Assembly: GCA_964369975.1 (NCBI GenBank)
Contig: CAYJFZ010000005.1
Coordinates: forward strand, 47,588-111,587
Origin: RGIG3102 sp964369975
GTDB lineage: Bacteria > Bacillota > Clostridia > Oscillospirales > Ruminococcaceae
Length of the DNA: 64,000 nt
Reading direction: 5' to 3'
A model generated the notes under the pieces. That model was not told where the DNA came from. It did not search any database and saw only the letters and a list, made by a program, of their open reading frames with translations. How positions within the stretch are numbered: the first letter of the stretch is position 1; every line of letters starts with the position of its first letter. A program made the translations under genes and the position numbers. Below are positions 8,746 to 17,068 of this stretch, one piece after another.

Positions 8746-9335
8746 TAAATATCAACTCCTTTTAATACTTCTACTGTCGGATTATAGCCACTCATTTTTA
8801 AAGAGGCTAATTTCATTTCGTAATCGTTATAGTAAATATCAGCCTTGTTTGCATCATCATCACGGAAAACATAATAAGCCGCTAATAATGGTAGTAAAAC
8901 GCTCACGCCAATATCAAAATTAAACTCTTCATCATCTTTTGTATCAACGCTTACTTGCACAGGCTTTGCCTCATACACAAAGGTATAAAGCCCTGTTGAG
9001 TAAACGATAATAGTATTGTTTAAAAGCTGAGTGTAGTCTGTATATTCAACGCTCTCATCTAATACCTCATACCCACTTTGTGTTTTTTCATATTTTACTG
9101 TTTTATACACTTTAGAAAGTTTTAAAAAACCTTCATCTATATCTTTTAAATTAATTGAAGCAACACTTTGCAAAACTTCAACATCTGCCATTTTCAAAAA
9201 AGGCTTATATTCAAAGGCAATAGCATTAATGCTCCTATTAATAGCAGAAATTAAGATGTTTGCATCTTCTGTATAAGTTAGTGGTGTTTCAAATCCTAAG
9301 GATAAAATTTCTTCTTTTAGCTGTTTGTAAGTCAT
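8745..9335 (-). CDS. Phage head-tail connector-like protein
   Basis: A 196-residue mixed alpha/beta protein with an N-terminal helix (TYKQLKEEILSLGFETPLT), an aromatic-rich centre and a C-terminal helix with a conserved-looking LAAYYVFRDDDANKADIYY stretch. That last pattern is typical of head completion or tail tubular A-like adaptor proteins, in which a C-terminal helix carries paired Tyr residues. It lies between the capsid gene and the tail protein, as expected for an adaptor. Confidence 0.7.
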   Translation of the reverse strand: MTYKQLKEEILSLGFETPLTYTEDANILISAINRSINAIAFEYKPFLKMADVEVLQSVASINLKDIDEGFLKLSKVYKTVKYEKTQSGYEVLDESVEYTDYTQLLNNTIIVYSTGLYTFVYEAKPVQVSVDTKDDEEFNFDIGVSVLLPLLAAYYVFRDDDANKADIYYNDYEMKLASLKMSGYNPTVEVLKGVDI

Positions 9336-9347
9336 AAGGAAGCCTCC

Positions 9348-9563
9348 TTATATATACATAGCTTTTTCCAAAAGTTTTTTAACACTTAGAGTAACTTTAT
9401 AATCTTTGCCTCTTTCAAACATCTCTTTTTTAGAGTTGATGCAAATAACTACATTTTCATCGCTTTTGTTAAGTGGATCTTTAGGAATTCTCACTAAAAA
9501 TAAATCTTTTTCTTTTGCTGGTTTACTCGCTTGTTTTTCATTTGTATCTATAATATTATTCAT
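9348..9563 (-). CDS. Small phage protein downstream of the capsid gene, unknown
   Basis: This 71-residue soluble protein has a charged N-terminus (MNNIIDTNEKQASKPAKEKD) and a beta-like core (LFLVRIPKDPL, NVVICINSKKEMF, YKVTLSVKKLL). I do not recognise it. Position right after the capsid, behind a hairpin, would suit a decoration or head-stabilising protein, but no sequence motif proves that. Confidence 0.65.
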   Translation of the reverse strand: MNNIIDTNEKQASKPAKEKDLFLVRIPKDPLNKSDENVVICINSKKEMFERGKDYKVTLSVKKLLEKAMYI

Positions 9564-9579
9564 AATTTTCTCCTTTATT

Positions 9580-9605
9580 ATTCAGCCTGCTTTTGCAGGC
9601 TGAAT
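9580..9605 (-). terminator. Hairpin downstream of the capsid gene
   Basis: A perfect 11-bp stem ATTCAGCCTGC/GCAGGCTGAAT with a TTTT (plus strand) loop lies between the capsid and the following gene. There is no long U-run after it, so it is more likely a partial terminator or an mRNA-stabilising hairpin that raises capsid expression over the next genes. Confidence 0.6.
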
Positions 9606-9617
9606 ATTAATTATTAA

Positions 9618-10553
9618 TTAAACAGTCGCTGCTGTTTCTATTCTTACTATTGCCATTTCATTTAAGCGTTTTACAGCCATAAGAGCTTTCCAACCAGCTG
9701 AAGCTCTTTGCTCAAGCGGGTCAGCAGAGCCAGATGAGCCTGCGTCTTTAATGATAACTTTTGGTGCTGTTAATTCGCCTTCAAGGTCAATACAACCATA
9801 AGCATCTTTTGCTACTATAACAGTAGAATGTACATCTACATTGTTTGCATTTGTTAAAGTTTGCGTATTAGTTGTATCAATAAATCTTACACCGTGTAAA
9901 CGACCTATTTCGCCTTTTTCAATGTTTGTACCGCCGTTGTATTTACTTACATCTTGCCATAGTGGATCTCTTTGCAAATCATAGGCTACATTATGGTTAA
10001 TAAAGCCGTAGAAATAGCCTGAATCCATAGGTTTTGCATTAGCGTTTCTTAAAGTTCTCACTGCTTTTTGAATTAACTCAGATGTAATTACATCTGTTTT
10101 AGCAATATCATCTATGTCAGTTATAGTTGTTTTTGGGAATTGTACATTTGTACCATTTGACACTTCTCTCATTGCTAAAGTATCTAAGGTAAGCGCTGCT
10201 TGCTCGCCTAAAACATTTGCTGTTTCAGTAAGTACTGGGTCAATACCTAATAAGTTTAATTTAGATGAAATTTTTACAAAATCGCCGTACTCCTGTACTT
10301 GCGCTGTTAAGTTAGTAACATCTAAGGATTTGCCATCTGGTGTCACTCCCTCTGTTAGTGGTGTAGTATTTACAGATAAAGAGTTAAATCTTCTAAAACT
10401 TACTTGACCACCTGAATTTTTAGGCATAGTTCTTTTTTGCCCGTATTTTAGCCACACTAAATTCGGAACTAATCTTTCAAGAAGGGTTCTATCATAAAAT
10501 GTTGCATTTTCCGCTGTTAAATTTTGATATGTTTGTACTGGTGCTTGTGCCAT
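9618..10553 (-). CDS. N4-gp56-family major capsid protein
   Basis: The 311-residue protein matches the pattern of N4-gp56-type HK97-fold capsid proteins: an N-terminal YQNLTAENATFYDRTLLERLVPNL, then KRTMPKNSGGQVSFRRF, TPLTEGVTPDGKSL, and a central YGDFVKISSKLNL block. The C-terminus (SAGWKALMAVKRLNEMAIVRIE) is also typical. No internal protease or delta domain is fused. It follows the scaffold-like gene, as in other phage heads. It is the clearest structural marker of the cassette. Confidence 0.9.
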   Translation of the reverse strand: MAQAPVQTYQNLTAENATFYDRTLLERLVPNLVWLKYGQKRTMPKNSGGQVSFRRFNSLSVNTTPLTEGVTPDGKSLDVTNLTAQVQEYGDFVKISSKLNLLGIDPVLTETANVLGEQAALTLDTLAMREVSNGTNVQFPKTTITDIDDIAKTDVITSELIQKAVRTLRNANAKPMDSGYFYGFINHNVAYDLQRDPLWQDVSKYNGGTNIEKGEIGRLHGVRFIDTTNTQTLTNANNVDVHSTVIVAKDAYGCIDLEGELTAPKVIIKDAGSSGSADPLEQRASAGWKALMAVKRLNEMAIVRIETAATV

Positions 10554-10579
10554 ATTTTTTTCTCCTTTTTATTTTAAAA

Positions 10580-11065
10580 TTACATTAATTCGCCTCTTAA
10601 GGCTTTTTGAACTTCAGTTAAGAATTCATCTCTTGACATTGCTTTGAATCTATCAGGTTTTTCAAAGTTATTCGCTTGTTTAATATCGCCTGTAGATGGT
10701 TGTAGATTTTTCATTTGATTAATTGCAGAGTACGCTACTTTTACTGGGATGTTTTCGTTTCTTAATTTTAAGTAACTTGTTAAGTCAATATCGTCAAAAG
10801 AGCTAATTGTTTTATCTTCTTTTTTAAGCTCTATTAACTCTTGTTGCATAAGCATATCTACAAGAATATTTTTTAATACTTCGTTTTCATTAACTAAAAG
10901 CATAACATCTTGTACACTAAACTCATTTGCTACTTGCTGAGTGTTTTGCTTGCCCATTACTTCTTCACTAACAGCATTTAAAATTTGCTCTTTTGCTATT
11001 TCTTCATTTTGTAGCTGTTCATTAGCTATTGCAATATCATCTTTTTTTTGCTTTGTTTTTTCCAT
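10580..11065 (-). CDS. Phage scaffold-like protein
   Basis: A 161-residue, strongly charged and mostly helical protein rich in Glu, Gln and Lys, located between portal and capsid. That position and composition fit a head scaffolding protein. The C-terminal segment (FEKPDRFKAMSRDEFLTEVQKALRGELM) would be the capsid-binding helix-turn-helix. There is no recognised domain, so the call rests on context. Confidence 0.7.
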   Translation of the reverse strand: MEKTKQKKDDIAIANEQLQNEEIAKEQILNAVSEEVMGKQNTQQVANEFSVQDVMLLVNENEVLKNILVDMLMQQELIELKKEDKTISSFDDIDLTSYLKLRNENIPVKVAYSAINQMKNLQPSTGDIKQANNFEKPDRFKAMSRDEFLTEVQKALRGELM

Positions 11066-11076
11066 ACTTCCTCCTA

Positions 11077-12618
11077 TTAAATTTGCTTTTGTGTGATTTC
11101 TTCATTTACATTCGCATCACCTTTTCGTTTTTCCAATATTCTTTCTAAGTCCGCCTTAGGTACAGCAGAGGTATCATCGATAAGCGATACATATTCATCA
11201 AAGGTTATCGCCCCTTTATTGAATAAATTATCAAGTGATAACTGCCTACTTAATCGGCTGTATGGGTCAATTGGAGAAACATCTATTCTTAAATCGATAT
11301 CTTTATACAAAATATCTTCTTTAAGCAAAGTTTTGCCGTCTATAGTGCTGACGGTCTTTGGGCTATAAGCAAATATCATATTTTGCCATACGATAGCCAC
11401 ATCTTCTAAAAACTGTTTAAATCCTGAGATATGCTCATTTAAGGCTACTGCTGATTGATCTCTTGCAGCTTTAATAGCCTCGCCACTCGCCTTTGTTGGG
11501 TCAACTTGCCCTGTCGCTGCATCTGAAGCGCCTTCAAGCTCCCTTGTTATGTTTAATAACTCATTTTGTAAGTACTGCGCATCTGGTGATATAGATACAG
11601 GCTTTAAGTAGTCTATCAAAGTTGAAATAGGATTTTGAATTTGATTTTTAACAGCTATAAGTCCGCCTACTGTATCAATATTTTGAATTTTGCTTACTCT
11701 ATCTTTGTCATAAACAATACTCGGATAAGCGTATCTTTTAGTACTTATAGCCCTTCTTGTTGCAGTTTTATTTATTTCAATTTGATTTTCTATTAGCCCT
11801 TCAAGGCCGGACAAGCCTCTTATTGAGCCTATTTTTTCTTCCCATTTCATCTGCGCTATTGGATATAAACTTAAATCTTTTACAGTTTTTAAGGGTGAGT
11901 AAATAACTCCCTTAACACTTCTTAAAAACGTAAGCCCATCTTTTGTTTTTTCTAAATACAGTATGCTTGTACATTTTCCTTCTTGTGTTTTTACTTCATT
12001 ATAATTTTCATAAAACTGTGCACTTGAAACATCATCAGATACTATTAAATCAATTTTTTCTTTTGACAGTTTATTCTTTTTAGCTATTTCTTTTACATAG
12101 CTTACAGGTAGGCGTTCTTCTATAATTATGTATTGCTGACTTTGCAAATCATCGTTTTGCTCATCTGCAAAAAATATCCCTGAAGGATTAACTATCCTAT
12201 TTTTAAAATATAAGTCTTTGTCATTTTCATCTTTAGAGTTAAATGTGTATAAGTAAACATCTCCAAAAATAAAGCTCCTTTTAATGATGTCCCAGCATAA
12301 TTTATCAAACTTTGACTTTTCCCACTGCCTTAAAGAAAAGTCATTTAAAAACTCACAAACAGTGTTTAGTTTTTCATCGCTACTTTTAGTATTAAAAACT
12401 ATTTGCATAGCACTTTGAGCTATCATCGAGATTTTATACTTACCAATAGGCTTTATAAAATTTAAAGCTATAAGTGGCTGATTTTGATGCTCTAAGCCCT
12501 CCCACTGCCTGCCCTCGTAAAAATTTAAGTTTCTTTTATTTTTTAAAAAGACATTGTTCTGCCTGTGGTTTTCAAGGCCTTGTTCATACCTTTTCCAATA
12601 AATATTTTCGTTTTGCAT
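11077..12618 (-). CDS. Phage portal protein
   Basis: The 513-residue protein has the layout of podovirus-type portals: an early NLNFYEGRQWEGLEHQNQP block, a central stem region with LEGLIENQIEINKTATRRA, and a DAATGQVDPTKASGEAIKAARDQSA segment close to the end of the clip and wing domains. The portal ring is the entry point for DNA during packaging. It follows the terminase genes with one small membrane protein gene between them. Confidence 0.85.
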   Translation of the reverse strand: MQNENIYWKRYEQGLENHRQNNVFLKNKRNLNFYEGRQWEGLEHQNQPLIALNFIKPIGKYKISMIAQSAMQIVFNTKSSDEKLNTVCEFLNDFSLRQWEKSKFDKLCWDIIKRSFIFGDVYLYTFNSKDENDKDLYFKNRIVNPSGIFFADEQNDDLQSQQYIIIEERLPVSYVKEIAKKNKLSKEKIDLIVSDDVSSAQFYENYNEVKTQEGKCTSILYLEKTKDGLTFLRSVKGVIYSPLKTVKDLSLYPIAQMKWEEKIGSIRGLSGLEGLIENQIEINKTATRRAISTKRYAYPSIVYDKDRVSKIQNIDTVGGLIAVKNQIQNPISTLIDYLKPVSISPDAQYLQNELLNITRELEGASDAATGQVDPTKASGEAIKAARDQSAVALNEHISGFKQFLEDVAIVWQNMIFAYSPKTVSTIDGKTLLKEDILYKDIDLRIDVSPIDPYSRLSRQLSLDNLFNKGAITFDEYVSLIDDTSAVPKADLERILEKRKGDANVNEEITQKQI

Positions 12619-12629
12619 ATACCCTCCTT

Positions 12630-12833
12630 TTACATCCCATTGTAATCATCTATATTTTTAAGAGTCAGCATTACCTCATCTTGCGCTTGCTCTTTTTCTT
12701 CTTTTTCTAAAAAATTAGTTGCTACAACAGGAATATCGTTTTTAATTTTCGCTTTATCGCTAAGTCCCAGCCTATAAGCATAAATAACCATAAAAGGCAT
12801 TATTAGCGATAAAAAGCAAATTAATATCTCCAT
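12630..12833 (-). CDS. Small single-span membrane protein in the phage cassette
   Basis: A 67-residue protein with one N-terminal membrane segment (ILICFLSLIMPFMVIYAY) and a charged tail. It begins 1 nt after the terminase stop codon and ends 11 nt before the portal start. I do not recognise it. Its place between terminase and portal is unusual for a membrane protein. Confidence 0.65.
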   Translation of the reverse strand: MEILICFLSLIMPFMVIYAYRLGLSDKAKIKNDIPVVATNFLEKEEKEQAQDEVMLTLKNIDDYNGM

Positions 12834-12834
12834 T

Positions 12835-14199
12835 TTATTCCTCTCTTTCTATGTAATCTTCCCTTACATATAAGGCAATTAATAAAGCCATTACTAAATC
12901 ATCATGCACTCCTTTAGCTGCCTCAATTCTTCCTTGTTCATTTTTAATAAAGTTTAGCATCTCATTTAAGGTATCTTTATCGTTTATCCCACTTACGCTT
13001 TTACGAAGCAGTCTAATTCCATTAGCTATAATAAGTGGGCGGGTGAATTTATCTGTTATAAAACCGTAGCTTAGCACAGGTTTTTGAGTTATGGTATCTA
13101 AGCGCTTTCGCATATAAATATTAGAATAATTTAATCTTTCAAGCTCCTTATTAGGATAGCTTGAGAAGTTTGCTTCTACTACTATTAGCGCCTTATTATA
13201 AAGCTCTCCTAAGCAAAACAGTTGCTTTGCAAATAAATCCTCATCGTAAGTTTGATAAAGCCTTGCTACTTGCTTTGCAGAGTTTACCTCTATAACTTGA
13301 GCTGCAAATTTATCATCTCCCTCTCCTGCTGTATCCGCTGCGATTATATAAAGCTGTTCAGTTTTGGGATACTCATATATATTGATACCACCGCTGTCTA
13401 AATCCACCCACTTTATGTTTAAAAGGGATGATAATTTTTCTGTGTACATAAAATCGCCTGTTCTTAGTGGAGTTAAATCATCTAAAAGCCTTTGCGAAAT
13501 TAAATTAGTATTAAAAACGCTTTGCCCATATACTCCCCACTGCCCCAAACAGTACACCTTATAATAGTAAGGGTCTGTTATCCTAAAGGCTTCTAATTGA
13601 TTTTTGTACTCGTTATCTAAAAACTCATTATCTTTATATGTAGTATGTACTACTTGCATGTTTTCTTCTTTATAATCAAAAAACCTTGCTTTTAGCCAAT
13701 GTGAAACACTAATAGGATTAAATGTAATAACTATCTGTTTTTTACTCTTGCCCCCACGCAGCCTTAAGTTGAGTTGGTTAAAATCTTCTCTTGTAATTTC
13801 GCTTGCTTCCTCTATCCAAATATGTGTCATTTCTCCATTTTTAAAAGTGATTGATTTTAACTTCTCCACATCATCAAGACCATAAAAAACGACTTGATTT
13901 GAGTTAATACAGCTTATTCTCATATCACTCATATTTGCTTTAAATAAGCTACTTAAATTCCAATCTTGTATAACTTGCAATAGCTGTGCAAATGTTGAGT
14001 CTCTATTGGTTTTACCTACAGCCCTTACTACGAGCAGGTTACATTTTTTCTCTTTTAAGAGCAAGTAAATAAACCTTTGAGCACAAAACATACTTTTACC
14101 ACTGCCAGCGCCGCCATAAAAAATTAAAAACCTTTTATCATTTTCAAGATATGGTAAATAAACTTTATTAAACACTTTTTTACTAATCGTTATTTTCAT
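12835..14199 (-). CDS. terL: Phage terminase large subunit
   Basis: This 454-residue DNA-packaging motor has an N-terminal ATPase with Walker A GGAGSGKS at residues 29-36 and a Walker B-like HIWIEEASE at about residue 133. The C-terminal RNase H-like nuclease has IIAADTAGEGDDK near residue 288 and the conserved HDDLVMALLIAL near the end, with its acidic residues. The pattern fits the PBSX-type (Terminase_3/6) group. All key residues appear intact, which argues that packaging is still selected. It starts 8 nt after the small subunit gene. Confidence 0.93.
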   Translation of the reverse strand: MKITISKKVFNKVYLPYLENDKRFLIFYGGAGSGKSMFCAQRFIYLLLKEKKCNLLVVRAVGKTNRDSTFAQLLQVIQDWNLSSLFKANMSDMRISCINSNQVVFYGLDDVEKLKSITFKNGEMTHIWIEEASEITREDFNQLNLRLRGGKSKKQIVITFNPISVSHWLKARFFDYKEENMQVVHTTYKDNEFLDNEYKNQLEAFRITDPYYYKVYCLGQWGVYGQSVFNTNLISQRLLDDLTPLRTGDFMYTEKLSSLLNIKWVDLDSGGINIYEYPKTEQLYIIAADTAGEGDDKFAAQVIEVNSAKQVARLYQTYDEDLFAKQLFCLGELYNKALIVVEANFSSYPNKELERLNYSNIYMRKRLDTITQKPVLSYGFITDKFTRPLIIANGIRLLRKSVSGINDKDTLNEMLNFIKNEQGRIEAAKGVHDDLVMALLIALYVREDYIEREE

Positions 14200-14207
14200 T
14201 TTCCCTC

Positions 14208-14525
14208 TTAATCTGTTAGTTTTACAATTATTTCACCTTGCTTTGTATCCGCCTGTTCTAAAAAATCATTTTCTAAAACAAACTTTGCACCACCGCTTAA
14301 GTTTTTATCATACAAAGCCTTACTATTCATATCCTCAAGATGCAATAAGCATAAATTAACTCCAAACTTTAACTTCTCATCATTTTTTAATTGTAAGAAG
14401 GCTTCTTTGCTCTCAATACCAAGGTAAAGGGCAAGGCCTGCTAAAGTTGGGATTTCTTGACTATTAAAGTATTCGCATGCTTTTTCATATAGTATTTTAG
14501 ACGATGTAAATTTTGCATTTTTCAA
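14208..14525 (-). CDS. terS: Phage terminase small subunit-like protein
   Basis: A 105-residue helical protein just before the large terminase, the standard place for the DNA-recognition subunit. The segment EIPTLAGLALYLGIESKEAFLQL resembles the helix-turn-helix of phage small terminases. The gene appears to use a TTG start at 14525: a GGAGG site lies 9 nt upstream and the first in-frame ATG would be far inside. It is the first gene of the cassette. Confidence 0.78.
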   Translation of the reverse strand: MKNAKFTSSKILYEKACEYFNSQEIPTLAGLALYLGIESKEAFLQLKNDEKLKFGVNLCLLHLEDMNSKALYDKNLSGGAKFVLENDFLEQADTKQGEIIVKLTD

Positions 14526-15048
14526 ACTATCTAACCTCCCTTGCTTTTAATTCTAAGTGAGAAAAAACTTTTATCTCCATTTATTTCGATTTTTCTTTTT
14601 TTTGTGAAAAATGCACTATTTATTAGTTTGTCGGTACTCCAAAAAGTACAGATAATTTTGTCAGATTTTGTCGAATGCTATTTTTGCAAGGTATTGAAAT
14701 AAAATTTATTTCTAAAAATCGAAATACTTTTTATTCCAAAATTAATAAATCTTTTACTTTTTTCTTTTAAAAAATTACTCTTTTTATTTTTTAATATAAA
14801 AATTTGCAAAAAAAAATAAGCTACATCTAAAATTAGATATAGCTTAAACATTGTTTTTTTATTTTGATTTTGCTACTGATAATTAAATCAGTAATTCATA
14901 TTTTAAATTTTCTTTTTTTAGTTAATAAAGGCTATCTTTTTTAATCACTATTTAAAATGGCTTAAGTTTTACTTTATACTTTTATTTTTTATATTCTATA
15001 TTATTATTCACCATATACCTTATATTAAAATAATTTAAAACAAAAAAA
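14526..15048. other. AT-rich gene-free stretch upstream of the phage cassette
   Basis: No gene is visible. On the minus strand it contains three GACAAA elements (around 14629-14673), a GTACT/AGTAC mini-hairpin, a 12-bp inverted repeat (14583-14594 with 14714-14725), the 17-bp palindrome GAAATAAAATTTATTTC near 14696 and an orphan terminator-like hairpin (14808-14845). The promoter of the cassette, and perhaps a packaging or regulatory site, should lie here. Confidence 0.6.
14808..14845 (-). terminator. Terminator-like hairpin without an assigned gene
   Basis: On the minus strand an imperfect stem (AAGCTATATCTAA / TTAGATGTAGCTT) is followed by a long U-run. It lies about 200 nt below the tRNA-Lys terminator, so it may end an unknown short transcript or act as a second insulator before the phage genes. 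Confidence 0.6.
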
Positions 15049-15078
15049 ATCACTTAAAGCAAATTTGCTTTAAGTGAT
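15042..15078 (-). terminator. Terminator of tRNA-Lys
   Basis: A perfect 12-bp stem (ATCACTTAAAGC/GCTTTAAGTGAT) directly after the tRNA 3' end is followed on the minus strand by eight U residues. Confidence 0.9.
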
Positions 15079-15079
15079 G

Positions 15080-15155
15080 TGGTGAGCCATCGGAGACTCG
15101 AACTCCGGACACCCTGATTAAAAGTCAGGTGCTCTGCCAGCTGAGCTAATGGCTC
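15080..15155 (-). tRNA. tRNA-Lys (anticodon TTT)
   Basis: The minus strand folds as a cloverleaf: acceptor GAGCCAT/ATGGCTC, anticodon stem CCTGA/TCAGG with loop CTTTTAA, T-loop GTTCGAGTC, and an encoded CCA. The anticodon TTT reads lysine codons. Its 3' end faces the phage cassette. Confidence 0.97.
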
Positions 15156-15460
15156 TAATGCTCTCGCTTGTGATAGCTTGATTATTATATCAATAATAAT
15201 TAAATATGTCAAGAGTTTTTTTTAAAATTTTTTTTAGTTATTTTTTGAATAAAAAATATATAGTTATTATAAGCTTTTTTTCTTTATTAATAATCTTATT
15301 TTTAACTCATTTTTTATCTAATTTCTTTAAATCAAAACTTACTTTTATCTAATTTGTTATCTTTTTCATTTCGTTATATCAAAGCCTTTAAATAAAGTAT
15401 TAATAATAATTATTCACTTAAAGTTTTAATCATTTACTAACATTAAAAATAAATTCAAAT
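15156..15460. other. Gene-free AT-rich stretch
   Basis: I see no gene, RNA motif or repeat here. It would contain the tRNA-Lys promoter just right of 15155. Confidence 0.5.
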
Positions 15461-15488
15461 AAAAAAACGGCTAATGCCGTTTTTTTTT
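15461..15488 (-). terminator. Terminator of spoVS
   Basis: A short stem ACGGC/GCCGT with A and T runs on both sides lies 27 nt after the spoVS stop. Confidence 0.85.
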
Positions 15489-15514
15489 GATATAAAAGTT
15501 TATTTAATTTAAAA

Positions 15515-15778
15515 TTATTTTTTAACCTCTACAATCAACTTCATAGCTGTTCTGCTTTCCCCATCAACTTCTACTGTTGTAAATGCTGGTGCGCAAACTA
15601 AGTCAACACCGCTTGGTGCAAGATACCCTCTAGCAACAGCTATGGATTTTAACGCTTGGTTTACAGCGCCTGCACCGATTCCTTGTACTTCCACTATACT
15701 ACTTTCTCTTATAATACCTGCAATCGCTCCAGCTACTGAAACCGGATTTGACTTTGAAGAAACTTTTAATGCTTCCAT
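15515..15778 (-). CDS. spoVS: Stage V sporulation protein S
   Basis: The 87-residue protein is a clear SpoVS: EALKVSSKSNPVSVAGAIAG at the start, then GAGAVNQALKSIAVARGYL and the ending ESRTAMKLIVEVKK. SpoVS is a small Alba-like regulator needed for spore coat assembly and for passing stage V in Bacillus; in many Clostridia it is conserved but less studied. It stands alone with its own terminator. An AAAGGAG site lies just before the ATG. Its presence with spoIIE indicates a spore-former. Confidence 0.95.
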   Translation of the reverse strand: MEALKVSSKSNPVSVAGAIAGIIRESSIVEVQGIGAGAVNQALKSIAVARGYLAPSGVDLVCAPAFTTVEVDGESRTAMKLIVEVKK

Positions 15779-16234
15779 AACTTTACTCCTTTACTATAAC
15801 GCATTTAATCTACATTTGTCTATATGTTTTATTTTCTTAAGATAAGCATTTACAAACATGTCTATTAATTTATAAAGTTAATTGACTTTTAATATAGATT
15901 TATTTATATAAATATCATATAACATCTATAAGCATTTTGCAAGCGTTTATATCATATTTCTTGCTTTTTTTAATATATATGTATACTTGTACATTTTTTA
16001 GATTTTATATTGTGCAAAATACATTAACTTTTACACCTATTTTAAAAAAAAAATTACTTCTTTGTATTTTAAATTTTACATTGGCAGTATTAAAGACTTG
16101 CATATTACATCTAAATTTATTGATATAATCGAAAAATATTTAGTATTTTTTGCTTTTTTATTAAAAAAATTAATTTTTTAATGCGATTTATTTTAATATT
16201 TTAATTTGCAATTTGTATCAAAAATCCATATCTC
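15779..16234. other. Gene-free stretch between spoVS and ymdB
   Basis: No gene or clear RNA element is visible. The right half is very AT-rich. The spoVS promoter should lie near the left end, but I cannot assign its sigma factor. Confidence 0.5.
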
Positions 16235-16987
16235 CTACGCTTTAATTGTTTTGATAGTGTTGTTTTCTATATCTAAAACAACCCCATGCAAATACCCATC
16301 ACCATTCATTACTTTAAAACTTTGGCTCGTTAAGTATTTCTGTTTTAAAATCGCCTTGTCTTTTTCAACTCCTATCACACTATTTGCACTACACACAGCG
16401 CCTACATCTGTGATATACATCGTCTTATTTTCTAAAATTTGTGCATCGTTTGTTTGCACATGTGTGTGTGTTCCTACAACGGCTGTAACTTTTCCATCTA
16501 CATAGTGGGCAAAGGCTTGTTTTTCAGCAGTTGACTCTGCATGAAAATCAATAATAATATATTTTGATGATACTCTTTTTAATATCTTATCAATCTCAAA
16601 AAACGGATTGCGATTAGCATCTAAAAAAGCAGTACCTAATAAGTTTATAACACTCACATCATATTTTTTGTTTGAAAATGTCAGTACTCCGCAATTATCT
16701 TCACTCACAGCTAATAAATTTTGCGGACAAAGGATGAATTCGTTTTCTTCATACATTTCAACGCTACTTCTTCTTAAAGAGTGGTTGCCCCCTGTAATAG
16801 CATCAACACCTAAAGAAAACAAATTTTGCGCATCTTTAATAGTAAGGCCTACCCCACTTTGATTTGCATTTTCGCCGTTTGCTATACAAAAATCAATGTT
16901 TTCATCCTTTTTTAAATTGCTAAGCTTCTTTTTTAATATCTCCATACCATTATCGCCTACTACATCACCTATAAATAAAATTTTCAT
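16235..16987 (-). CDS. ymdB: YmdB-family metallophosphoesterase
   Basis: At 250 aa this matches YmdB, a dinuclear-metal phosphodiesterase that acts on cyclic nucleotides (2',3'-cAMP in Bacillus) and affects biofilm and RNA turnover. Visible metal-site motifs are FIGDVVGDNG at the start, ANGENA, GGNHSL, DFHAES and VGTHTHVQT. It lies 82 nt downstream of rny with a terminator between them, the conserved rny-ymdB pairing. The start has a GGGAGAG site. Confidence 0.93.
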   Translation of the reverse strand: MKILFIGDVVGDNGMEILKKKLSNLKKDENIDFCIANGENANQSGVGLTIKDAQNLFSLGVDAITGGNHSLRRSSVEMYEENEFILCPQNLLAVSEDNCGVLTFSNKKYDVSVINLLGTAFLDANRNPFFEIDKILKRVSSKYIIIDFHAESTAEKQAFAHYVDGKVTAVVGTHTHVQTNDAQILENKTMYITDVGAVCSANSVIGVEKDKAILKQKYLTSQSFKVMNGDGYLHGVVLDIENNTIKTIKA

Positions 16988-17020
16988 ACGCTCTCCCTTT
17001 AGTGCTAATTGTTGTTATTA

Positions 17021-17054
17021 AAAATAAAGGCAGGCTATAAAAGCCCGCCTTTTT
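17021..17054 (-). terminator. Terminator between rny and ymdB
   Basis: The hairpin GGCGGGC-TTTTA-TAGCCTGCC-like stem (17029-17049) followed by TTTATTTTT on the minus strand would reduce read-through from rny into ymdB. Confidence 0.8.
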
Positions 17055-17068
17055 AATTGTGCATAATT

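Larger units (their letters stand above)
3718..14525 (-). mobile_element. Phage-derived particle-assembly and lysis cassette without integrase
   Basis: Twelve tightly packed leftward genes run in the standard phage order: terminase small, terminase large, small membrane protein, portal, scaffold-like, capsid, small protein, connector, beta-rich tail protein, S74 fibre, M23 lysin, then two small membrane proteins and a coiled-coil protein at the end. All frames are intact and most overlap or are separated by under 30 nt. I see no integrase, excisionase, repressor, replication gene, tape measure or sheath. The 3' end of tRNA-Lys lies upstream at 15080, the usual side for an integrated element, but no copy of that tRNA end occurs near 3.6 kb. 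It could be a remnant prophage, a phage satellite or a gene-transfer-agent-like system. Confidence 0.85.
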
